The position numbers and the translations under genes are program-made. The notes under the pieces were generated by a model. It was not told the DNA's origin. It did no database searches and saw only the letters and a program-made list of their open reading frames with translations. Below, piece after piece: positions 15,543 through 22,039 of a stretch of DNA of 22,039 bases (the first letter of the stretch is position 1; each line of letters begins with the position of its first letter). The stretch is from Candidatus Equimonas enterica. Its GTDB lineage: Bacteria > Bacteroidota > Bacteroidia > Bacteroidales > Bacteroidaceae. The stretch covers positions 1 through 22,039 of the forward strand of contig JAGHRU010000108.1 of NCBI GenBank assembly GCA_018066225.1. The letters run 5' to 3'.

Positions 15543-17522
15543 TTAGTTCTTGTAGTTACGGGTTTGTACCTTGATGATTTCGTAGTCGAGGGGCTCCTTG
15601 CTGAGTTCGGGCGCAGCGTCGTCGCTGCCCTTATATTCCCAGCAACCTACATAGAAGAAGTTGGCGTCGTCGCACTTGGCTTCGCCTTCTTCGGTCTGGT
15701 GCTCCTCGCGGAAGTGACCACCGCAGGACTCTTCACGATGGAGGGCATCGTTGGCCACGAGTTCGCCCATAAGGATGAAGTCGCGCAGATGGATAGCCTT
15801 GTCGAGTTCGACGTTGAGGCCTTCCTTCGTGCCGGGGATGAAGAGGTTGGTGTTGAACTCTTGGCGCAGTGCTTTGAGCATCTTGATACCTTCTTCGAGG
15901 CCAGCCTTGTTGCGACCCATGCCGACGTGCTCCCACATGATGTGGCCGAGTTCCTTGTGGAGGCTATCTACCGAACGCTTACCCTTGATGCCCATAAGGC
16001 GGTCAAACTCGGCATTGACAGCCTTCTCTGCGGCTTCAAACTCGGGAAGGTCGGTGCTCAGACGCGGCCAGATGGCTTGGTCTGCGAGGTAGTTCTGGAT
16101 GGTGTAAGGCAGTACGAAGTAGCCGTCGGCCAAGCCTTGCATGAGGGCGGAAGCACCGAGGCGGTTAGCACCGTGGTCGGAGAAGTTGCACTCGCCGATA
16201 GCAAAGAGGCCAGGGATGGTGGTCTGCAATTCGTAATCGACCCAGATACCGCCCATCGTGTAGTGCACGGCGGGGAAGATCATCATGGGCTTGTAGTAGT
16301 CATATTTGCCGTCGTTGCGTACGAACTCACCGGGATTGACATCGGTGATTTCTTCATACATGTCGAAGAGGTTGCCGTAGCGCTGACGTATCTCGTTGAT
16401 GCCGAGACGCTGGATGGATTCTGAGAAGTCGAGGAAGACAGCCAGACCCGTGTTGTTTACACCGAAGCCCTTGTCGCAACGTTCCTTGGCGGCGCGAGAA
16501 GCCACGTCACGCGGCACGAGGTTGCCGAAGGCGGGGTAGCGACGCTCCAGGTAGTAGTCACGATCCTGCTCGGGAATATCCCAGCCCTGCTTGGTGCCTT
16601 CCTGCAATGCCTTGGCATCTTCTATCTTCTTGGGCACCCAGATACGGCCATCGTTGCGGAGCGACTCCGACATAAGGGTAAGCTTGGACTGCTTGTCGCC
16701 GTGTACGGGGATACAGGTGGGGTGAATTTGCACGTAGGAGGGATTGGCAAAGACTGCGCCCTTGCGGTAGCACTGTACGGCAGCGGTGCAGTTGCAGCCC
16801 ATAGCGTTGGTGGAGAGGAAGTAGGCATTGCCATAGCCACCAGTACCGATGACAACGGCATTGGCGCTGAAGCGTTCGAGCTTGCCCGTCACGAGGTTCT
16901 TGACGATGATACCGCGTGCACGGCCGTCGATGATGACCACGTCTTCCATTTCATAGCGGGTGTAGAGCTTCACCTTGCCCTTGCCTACTTGGCACATGAG
17001 TGAGGAGTAAGCACCGAGCAGCAGCTGCTGACCCGTCTGACCCTTGGCGTAGAACGTACGGCTCACCTGTGCGCCACCGAAGGAGCGGTTGGCGAGCATA
17101 CCGCCATATTCGCGAGCGAAAGGCACGCCCTGTGCCACGCACTGGTCGATGATGTTGTTGCTCACTTCGGCCAGACGATAGACGTTGGCTTCACGAGCGC
17201 GGTAGTCACCGCCCTTGACGGTGTCGTAGAAGAGGCGATAGACGCTGTCGCCATCGTTCTGGTAAGCCTTGGCAGCGTTGATACCGCCCTGTGCAGCGAT
17301 GGAGTGTGCACGGCGGGGACTGTCCTGGATGCAGAAGTTAAAGACGTTGAAGCCCATTTCGGCGAGGGAGGCAGCGGCACTTGCGCCTGCAAGACCCGTA
17401 CCGACAACGATGACATCGAGCTTCAGCTTGTTCTTGGGGCTCACCAAGCGCTGGTGAGCCTTGAAGTTGGTCCACTTTTCAGCAACGGGACCTTCGGGTA
17501 TTCTTGAATTGAGAGTTACCAT
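15543..17522 (-). CDS. frdA: Fumarate reductase/succinate dehydrogenase flavoprotein subunit
   Basis: The 659-residue catalytic subunit has an FAD-binding Rossmann motif GTGLAG (41-46) and the RRAHSIAAQGG segment, whose H73 is the expected covalent FAD attachment site. It also has the substrate-site stretches IQIHPTCIPV-like (SYVQIHPTCIPVHGDKQ) and GECNFSDHGANRLGASAL. It reduces fumarate to succinate, or the reverse, at the cytoplasmic face. The ATG at 17522 is chosen because the protein then starts with MVTLNSRIPEGP, like B-type homologues. An open frame extending to 17708 only covers the intergenic gap and the end of sdhC. It lies between sdhC (89-base gap) and frdB (5-base gap). Confidence 0.97.
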   Translation of the reverse strand: MVTLNSRIPEGPVAEKWTNFKAHQRLVSPKNKLKLDVIVVGTGLAGASAAASLAEMGFNVFNFCIQDSPRRAHSIAAQGGINAAKAYQNDGDSVYRLFYDTVKGGDYRAREANVYRLAEVSNNIIDQCVAQGVPFAREYGGMLANRSFGGAQVSRTFYAKGQTGQQLLLGAYSSLMCQVGKGKVKLYTRYEMEDVVIIDGRARGIIVKNLVTGKLERFSANAVVIGTGGYGNAYFLSTNAMGCNCTAAVQCYRKGAVFANPSYVQIHPTCIPVHGDKQSKLTLMSESLRNDGRIWVPKKIEDAKALQEGTKQGWDIPEQDRDYYLERRYPAFGNLVPRDVASRAAKERCDKGFGVNNTGLAVFLDFSESIQRLGINEIRQRYGNLFDMYEEITDVNPGEFVRNDGKYDYYKPMMIFPAVHYTMGGIWVDYELQTTIPGLFAIGECNFSDHGANRLGASALMQGLADGYFVLPYTIQNYLADQAIWPRLSTDLPEFEAAEKAVNAEFDRLMGIKGKRSVDSLHKELGHIMWEHVGMGRNKAGLEEGIKMLKALRQEFNTNLFIPGTKEGLNVELDKAIHLRDFILMGELVANDALHREESCGGHFREEHQTEEGEAKCDDANFFYVGCWEYKGSDDAAPELSKEPLDYEIIKVQTRNYKN

Positions 17523-17611
17523 AATATGTGACTTGTATGTTAGTGTGCAGTGTGGCGTGTACGCCCCTGTCGTGTGGCAGGTCGCTCCTTGCCCACTGCG
17601 GGGTGTGGATA

Positions 17612-18289
17612 TTAGGCGCAGAAGTTGAATACGAGGGCAACAGCCACAAACATCAGAATGATGATGGTCGTGTAGATCTGGCCGATGCACTTCCAGCGGC
17701 AGAACCATGTCTTACCATTCCAGCCGAGGGTCTGCATAGCGCTCCACATACCGTGGTTGAGGTGGAACCAGAGCGCAGCGAACCAAACGAGGTAGATGAT
17801 GAGGAAGACGGGGTTGCCGAAGGTCTCGCACATGTAGCGATAGCCATCGGTAGCCTCTATGGCGGGAGCACCCATGAGCTCAGCAGCCATCATGTTCCAC
17901 CAGAAGTTGAAGAGGTGGAGGCAGAGGCCGAGCACGACGATGAGGCCGATGACAAACATGTTTTGCGACTCCCATTCCACCTTGGCAGGGCGGTCAGTGA
18001 CAGCATACTTGTTGCTGCCGCGTGCCTTCTTGTTCTGCAAAGTCAGGATGAGGGCATAAACGAAGTGAAGTACTACGAGTACGGCGAGCGCGGCTGTACC
18101 TACGAGCGCGTACCAGTTGGTACCCAGCATCTCGCAGACCCAGTTGTAGTGCTCACCACCCGTCTTGCCGAAGACATCGAAGATGGCCACGATGTTCATG
18201 CAGGCGTGGAACGTAAGGAAGAGGATGAGAGACACGCCAGTGACTGACATGATGACCTTACGTCCGATAGAGGAATTAGTTAACCACAT
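17612..18289 (-). CDS. sdhC: Succinate dehydrogenase/fumarate reductase cytochrome b subunit
   Basis: The 225-residue protein has five hydrophobic segments (about 12-38, 60-85, 110-138, 158-180, 202-224). Histidines within them at H28, H75, H125 and H176/H179 fit the four axial ligands of a di-haem cytochrome b558, as in B-type quinol:fumarate reductases. It anchors FrdAB and exchanges electrons with menaquinol. A single five-helix anchor, with no separate SdhD, is typical of this type. It is the first gene of the minus-strand operon and starts at ATG 18289, about 95 bases after the promoter -7 element. Confidence 0.95.
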   Translation of the reverse strand: MWLTNSSIGRKVIMSVTGVSLILFLTFHACMNIVAIFDVFGKTGGEHYNWVCEMLGTNWYALVGTAALAVLVVLHFVYALILTLQNKKARGSNKYAVTDRPAKVEWESQNMFVIGLIVVLGLCLHLFNFWWNMMAAELMGAPAIEATDGYRYMCETFGNPVFLIIYLVWFAALWFHLNHGMWSAMQTLGWNGKTWFCRWKCIGQIYTTIIILMFVAVALVFNFCA

Positions 18290-18384
18290 AGGATTGAAAG
18301 ATTAAGAATTATTATTAGATTGAATTGTATGCTGTTGGTGCGTGCTTTCTTCTCCTCATTTATGGGGAGGGAGCATTTCAGGTG

Positions 18385-18416
18385 CAAAGTTACTCAAAAT
18401 CCTTGATATTGGCAAG
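18385..18416 (-). promoter_or_regulatory. Bacteroidota-type promoter for sdhC-frdA-frdB
   Basis: On the minus strand CTTG (18416-18413) is followed after 20 bp by TAACTTTG (18392-18385), a close match to TTTG-N20-TAnnTTTG with one change in the -33 element. The leader to the sdhC ATG is about 90 bases. A small inverted repeat ggcca/tggcc (ttggccaaaa region, 18421-18427) lies just upstream of the -33 box and could be an operator, but this is weak. Confidence 0.75.
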
Positions 18417-18634
18417 CCTTTTGGCCAAAAAAACAAGGTGATGCGCAGGCTGCGCCTATTCAGGCCACGGCCACTGCTTCTGGTCTGTGGGCTGCAGTCG
18501 GTGTGGCGCGAGTTGGTCGCCGCCGACTTCGTGGTGCGGTTTGGTCGGGCGTTCGCGCCCGCTATACATCATTAGGCTCGCATCGGGACACAAGTCGATA
18601 AGGCGTATTTGGGGAGTGGAATAGGGCTTCATGG
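18417..18634. other. Intergenic region between the secreted protein gene and the sdhC promoter; no gene seen
   Basis: Together with the sdhC leader, this makes a gap of about 345 bases (18290-18634) without a convincing gene. A plus-strand open frame of 77 codons (18342-18575) has no promoter, crosses the sdhC promoter and resembles no family known to me. The part from about 18440 to 18590 is GC-rich, unlike the AT-rich promoter. It holds a 6-bp hairpin with a 4-base loop (18546-18561, CGGGCG-ttcg-CGCCCG) that could terminate or stabilise the upstream minus-strand transcript, though no U-run follows. Origin of this stretch is unknown. Confidence 0.45.
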
Positions 18635-20008
18635 TCAGTGCGTGAGGCGTTTTTTGCCGTCTGCGATGAGGATGGCGTGCGGCAGATGAGCCGTGGCGGC
18701 TTGTCCCGACACGGAGTAGGGCTGCGCGTGGCGTGCGGTGGAGGTGGTCGCCTGTGGCGTGGTGAGTCCCGTCTCCTCGGCGCGGACAAAGCGGAATGTG
18801 CCGCTTATGCCTTCCAGACTATGGGGCACAGCGAGAAAGGCGCGGTGGGGCTTGCAGACGAGTTCTTGGCCGTCTTCGCTGTCGAAGTACCAGCCCAAGT
18901 CCTTACCCTGCTTGTTGTAGCTGAGTTTGTAGAGGTAGCCTGCTTCATCGTAAAGGGGGTAGAAGTCGGCGTAGTAAAATGTCTCCGACACGTTGCCCGT
19001 TACGCCGAAGAGATAGCGGCTCTCGGCCACGGCTGCTGGGGGTGTGCCGAGTCGCTCTACGCCGACCTTTGAGCCCGTGGCGGGGCGGCTGCCGTTGATG
19101 ATGACAGGTGTGCCATGCGGGATGTCGCGGCCGATTTCTTCCAGCACGATTTCGCCGGGCTTGACAGTGGGTACGATGAAGGCGGTGTAGCCCTCGGGGA
19201 TACGGCAGTCGTAGGGCGGGCAGTAGGTGCACCACTCGGCTGCCGTCATGACGAAGCCGGGGCTATCTACGGTGTACTGCAGCGTGATGTCGTTGAGGTT
19301 GGTCAGGTGCCAGTTCTCGTCGTCATAGACAAAGAGGCCGGATGGGAGGACGATGGTGTAGTCGCCGTCGGCGGTGATGGGTTGCGTCAGCGTCAGTCGG
19401 GGCGGAAGATGGCTACAATCTACGCTTGCCACCAGTCCCGTCTGCCCGTTGATGGTGATGGCTTCCACGAGTTCCATCGGGCCGATACCGTTGGGCGTGA
19501 GGAGGTCGTTGTGGAAAGCGAAGGTGATGTCGGTGAGTTGCTCCACATATTCGCCTGTCGCTGGCCTGGTCCGACCCACGACGAGGTTGCCATCGAGCGG
19601 CGTGCAGGTGTAGTCGAGATGGATGGCCTCGCTCGAGGCGTTGAAGTAATATGGCAGGATGTCGATGCTCACCTTCCCCTCATTTTCAGCCACACAGGGT
19701 GTGTCGGCCGTGATGACATCGTCAAAGACCATGCGGGTGAAGTCTTCGTGAAAGTAGCAGGTGACGGCCACGGCGGTGTTGTTGATTAGGATGGTTTGTC
19801 CTTCGGCCACCCATGCGGCGTGCTGCCCGCTCTGCCAGTAGAGGTCAATGCTTTTGAGGTAAGGCACGCTCGTCGCGGCGGCAGGCACGGCGTGGTCGAA
19901 GTGAAGCCTTGTGTCATCGCCGCTCTGCGCTGCGGCTCTCTGGACAAAGTGCATGAGCAGTAGCGTGAGGCAGAGCGTGAGCGTACGGAGGAAGTTTTTG
20001 GTCTTCAT
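18635..20008 (-). CDS. Secreted Bacteroidales protein of unknown function
   Basis: The 457-residue product has a signal peptide (MKTKNFLRTLTLCLTLLLMH, cleavage near residue 27 after AAA or AAAQ). The body is beta-rich. The C-terminal third resembles a module frequent in Prevotella and Bacteroides surface proteins: IPEGYTAFIVPTV, then an 'IP-x-GTPVIING' turn, LFGVTGNV, and a YKLSYNKQGKDLGWYF ... PHRAFLAVP segment. The end, YSVSGQ ... ILIADGKKRLTH, is the short tail also seen in the 975-residue protein of this window. Three cysteines cluster at about 257-266 (WCTYCPPYDC). No enzymatic motif was seen. No clear promoter was found upstream; the 22-bp repeat array separates it from the topoisomerase gene, so transcription may come from read-through. 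Confidence 0.8.
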   Translation of the reverse strand: MKTKNFLRTLTLCLTLLLMHFVQRAAAQSGDDTRLHFDHAVPAAATSVPYLKSIDLYWQSGQHAAWVAEGQTILINNTAVAVTCYFHEDFTRMVFDDVITADTPCVAENEGKVSIDILPYYFNASSEAIHLDYTCTPLDGNLVVGRTRPATGEYVEQLTDITFAFHNDLLTPNGIGPMELVEAITINGQTGLVASVDCSHLPPRLTLTQPITADGDYTIVLPSGLFVYDDENWHLTNLNDITLQYTVDSPGFVMTAAEWCTYCPPYDCRIPEGYTAFIVPTVKPGEIVLEEIGRDIPHGTPVIINGSRPATGSKVGVERLGTPPAAVAESRYLFGVTGNVSETFYYADFYPLYDEAGYLYKLSYNKQGKDLGWYFDSEDGQELVCKPHRAFLAVPHSLEGISGTFRFVRAEETGLTTPQATTSTARHAQPYSVSGQAATAHLPHAILIADGKKRLTH

Positions 20009-20038
20009 AAGATGCTGATTTACAGGCGAAAGGAAATA

Positions 20039-20136
20039 GTGAAAACGGTCTGGGCAGACAGTTCTTACAATCTGGGCAGATAGTTTTTACGGTCTGCGCA
20101 GATCGTTTTCACTCTCTGGGCAGTTAGAAAAACGTC
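20039..20136 (-). repeat. Degenerate 22-bp tandem repeat array, four units plus a flanking half unit
   Basis: On the plus strand, cores begin at 20049, 20071, 20093 and 20115, exactly 22 bp apart: TCTGGGCAGA, TCTGGGCAGA, TCTGCGCAGA and TCTGGGCAGT. Spacers are cagttcttacaa, tagtttttacgg, tcgttttcactc and tagaaaaacgtc (the last offset). The segment gtgaaaacgg before the first core extends the pattern. Arms 20039-20058 and 20093-20112 are inverted repeats matching at 18 of 20 positions, able to form a long hairpin. The array fills the gap between the topoisomerase stop and the next gene, and its last unit overlaps the topoisomerase stop codon and final codons. Confidence 0.85.
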
Positions 20137-22039
20137 TGCTGGCCGTCGATGATAACCCCGCCCGCAGCGGCTGGATTTTCCTTGTCGTCGGCTGGGGTCT
20201 CTTCGGCTGCGGCTTCGGGCGCAGGCTCGGGTTGGCGTGTCGGCTCGAGTTCCTCGATGCGCTCGGCTTGTAGCGTGGTGAGACGCTTGCCTTTGGCTTT
20301 GACCGACTTCACGCCCACGAAGTCCTCGGCTTCTACTTCCAAGGGTGGGCGCACGCTGTCGTTGCCGCCGTAGGTGAGGCGCAGGCGCGGGTAGGGGGTG
20401 TCGGTGAGCAGCAGCAGCGTCGATGCGGGATTTTCGCCCAGCAGGTTGCTGCGCTTCCCGAGCGTAGAGGCTTCGAGGGCGAAACGTTTGAGATAGACAT
20501 TGCCATCTTGATCGGCGTCGTGGAGCACCGCTGTCCACACTTTGTGCTCGTCCATCTTCTCTACGCGCAGCAAGCCTGTGGCCTCGTAGTGGTTGTTGGG
20601 GTCGAAGGTCGTGGTGTAGTATTCGCCGCTTTGCAGGATGACGAGTACGCGGTCGTCGCTGTGAAATTCGCCAAGGTACTGCCCGCGTTCGTCGAAGTTG
20701 AGACGCTGCACATCGGGGTCGAACCACACTTTGCGGCCACCCAGCGTAGAGCCGCCGTGCGCTTTGAGCGTTATCTTGTGTACGTCGAGCTTCGTCAGCA
20801 TATTGCCGCGCGAGCCGCGACCTTTGACGCTGATGTCGCCGAAGTCCTTGTCGAAAGCCAAGCGGCGGAGTTTGGGGTTGGGCTTGAGGGTCACCTTGAC
20901 GACTTCGGCCTCGCCGTTGCGGTTGGCGGTGAAGTAGAGCACGCGCGAGCCTGCCACGCCTGTGGTGAGGTCGTTTTCGCGGTCGCGGATGATGCCCGTT
21001 ACGTTGAAGCGTTTGATGTAGCACGCGCCGTCTTTGCCTTCGCGATAGACAGCGTTGTAGATGGTGCGTTTGTCGCCGCGCTTATAGACGGCGATGTGGA
21101 TGATTTCTGCCTTCTTCTTCTCTGCCTTCGACCGCTCCGTCTCGCCTACAAAGACCTTGTCGGCGATGCGTACCACCTTGTAGGTGCCGTCGCGGTAGAA
21201 GAGGATGACATCGTCGATGGGAGAGCAGTTTTCGACAAACTCATCTTTTTTGAGCGATGTGCCGATGAAGCCTTCCTCGCGGTTGATGTAGAGTTTCTCG
21301 TTGGCCTCGATGACTTTGGTGGCTTCGATGGTGTCGAAGGTGCGTATCTCCGTGCGCCGTGGGTGGTCGGCGGCATATTTGTCGTAGATGAACTGAAACC
21401 AGTTGATGGCCACTTCCGTGATGTGCTGCAAGTCGTGCTCCACAGCCTCCATCTCTGCCGTGATGCGGGCGATGAGGTCGTCGGCCTTGTCTTTGTTGAA
21501 GCGTAGGATGCGCGCCATCTTGATTTCGAGCAGTCGCTGCAAGTCCTCGTGGGTGATGTCGCGCACCAGTCCTGCGACAAAGGGCGCAAGGCGTTTGGCG
21601 ATATGCGATAGGGCAGCCTCGATGCTCTTGGCCTCTTCGAAGGGCTTGTCCTTGTAGATGCGCTCTTCGATAAATATCCTTTCGAGCGAAGCAAACATCA
21701 GACTCTCGCGCAACTCGCTGAGCCGTATTTCCAACTCGCGGCGCAAGAGGTCGCGCGTGCTATCCACACTGCGGCGCAGCACGTCGCTCACGGTGATGAA
21801 CTTCGGGCGATGCTCGTCGATGACGCAGCAGTTGGGCGAGATGCTGATTTCGCAGTCGGTGAAAGCGTAGAGGGCATCTATGGTCTTGTCACTGCTGGCT
21901 CCGGGCGCCAGTCTTACCACGACCTCCACATGGTCAGCCGTGTAGTCTTCCACCTTGCGTATCTTGATTTTGCCTTTCTCGCTGGCTGCGACGATGCTGG
22001 CCTCCACTGCGCCTACCGTCTTGCCGTAGGGCAGGTCGG
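20124..22039 (-). CDS. parC: DNA topoisomerase IV/gyrase subunit A, C-terminal part (truncated by window edge)
   Basis: The frame stays open to the window end (reading DLPYGKTVGAVEAS upstream of a spurious internal GTG at 22007), so the start and the catalytic tyrosine lie beyond 22039. About 637 residues are seen: the end of the breakage-reunion domain, a long helical coiled-coil region (about 21790-21350, with RRELEIRLSELRESL and FNKDKADDLIARI), then the beta-pinwheel C-terminal domain with LYINREEGFIGTSLKKDEF and a degenerate GyrA-box-like KGRGSRGNML. The lack of a canonical QRRGGKG box favours ParC (decatenase) over GyrA. The end is a proline-, alanine- and acid-rich linker finishing GGVIIDGQQTFF. 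The last four codons lie in the 22-bp repeat region. Confidence 0.88.
   Translation of the reverse strand, partial: DLPYGKTVGAVEASIVAASEKGKIKIRKVEDYTADHVEVVVRLAPGASSDKTIDALYAFTDCEISISPNCCVIDEHRPKFITVSDVLRRSVDSTRDLLRRELEIRLSELRESLMFASLERIFIEERIYKDKPFEEAKSIEAALSHIAKRLAPFVAGLVRDITHEDLQRLLEIKMARILRFNKDKADDLIARITAEMEAVEHDLQHITEVAINWFQFIYDKYAADHPRRTEIRTFDTIEATKVIEANEKLYINREEGFIGTSLKKDEFVENCSPIDDVILFYRDGTYKVVRIADKVFVGETERSKAEKKKAEIIHIAVYKRGDKRTIYNAVYREGKDGACYIKRFNVTGIIRDRENDLTTGVAGSRVLYFTANRNGEAEVVKVTLKPNPKLRRLAFDKDFGDISVKGRGSRGNMLTKLDVHKITLKAHGGSTLGGRKVWFDPDVQRLNFDERGQYLGEFHSDDRVLVILQSGEYYTTTFDPNNHYEATGLLRVEKMDEHKVWTAVLHDADQDGNVYLKRFALEASTLGKRSNLLGENPASTLLLLTDTPYPRLRLTYGGNDSVRPPLEVEAEDFVGVKSVKAKGKRLTTLQAERIEELEPTRQPEPAPEAAAEETPADDKENPAAAGGVIIDGQQTFF

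Noticed and set aside
17523..17708. N-terminal extension of 62 residues on the fumarate reductase flavoprotein
   Set aside because: The extension covers the gap and the 3' end of sdhC in another frame. The ATG at 17522 gives the usual family start and length.
19215..19245. Thioredoxin-like active site in the 457-residue secreted protein
   Set aside because: Only the WC-x-x-C spacing matches; the flanking sequence is a beta-rich surface module without the thioredoxin fold pattern or the conserved cis-proline.
20049..20136. CRISPR array reading of the 22-bp repeats
   Set aside because: Spacers are only 12 bp, resemble each other, and there are no cas genes; the cores are too short for CRISPR repeats.
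20508..21506. 332-codon plus-strand open frame opposite the topoisomerase gene
   Set aside because: Shadow of parC; no promoter and no recognisable domain.
1..22039. tRNA, rRNA, insertion sequence, prophage or defence genes
   Set aside because: No transposase-, integrase-, nuclease- or restriction-like product and no cloverleaf or rRNA-like sequence was noticed in either strand.

Overview
This window comes from a member of the Bacteroidota, most likely order Bacteroidales and close to Prevotellaceae. The sequence shows Bacteroidota-type promoters (TTTG, about 20 bp, TAnnTTTG) and translation starts without clear Shine-Dalgarno sequences. It also has a type IX secretion PorZ homologue, a B-type quinol:fumarate reductase operon, and secreted proteins ending in the short 'Y-N/S-L/V-x-G ... 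GKK/GIKVL' tail common in Prevotella and Bacteroides. Base composition is moderately GC-rich in genes, with AT-rich promoters. No rRNA, tRNA, insertion sequence, phage gene or CRISPR array was seen.

Layout: (1) 1-2078, plus strand: 3' part of an O-methyltransferase gene, rbfA, and a LolE/FtsX-like permease in a tight run. (2) 2079-2356: an intergenic region with a degenerate 22-bp tandem repeat that folds into a strong hairpin, then a clear promoter. (3) 2357-5284: a 975-residue modular secreted protein, followed by a hairpin. (4) 5418-14115, plus strand: a promoter, then typA, leuS, a YitT-family membrane protein, rdgB and porZ, the last four closely spaced or overlapping. (5) 14182-14574: hup (HU protein) with its own promoter and terminator. 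(6) 14658-18416, minus strand: the sdhC-frdA-frdB operon, convergent with hup, with its own promoter and terminator hairpins. (7) 18635-20008, minus: a 457-residue secreted protein. (8) 20039-20136: a second array of the same 22-bp repeat family. (9) 20124-22039, minus: C-terminal two thirds of a topoisomerase IV/gyrase subunit A, cut by the window edge.

Most genes are core functions: ribosome maturation (rbfA, typA), tRNA charging (leuS), nucleotide-pool cleaning (rdgB), chromosome structure (hup, parC) and anaerobic respiration (sdhC-frdA-frdB). The accessory layer is the cell envelope: porZ and the two secreted proteins. The least explained signal is the pair of 22-bp-period intergenic arrays with a near-palindromic TCTG-SS-CAGA core. 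Each lies between the end of a conserved gene and the next gene in the same direction, which in both cases encodes a secreted tail-bearing protein. One array runs into the last codons of the topoisomerase gene. I found no convincing new enzymatic or defence system here; the repeat family is the item most worth following up.
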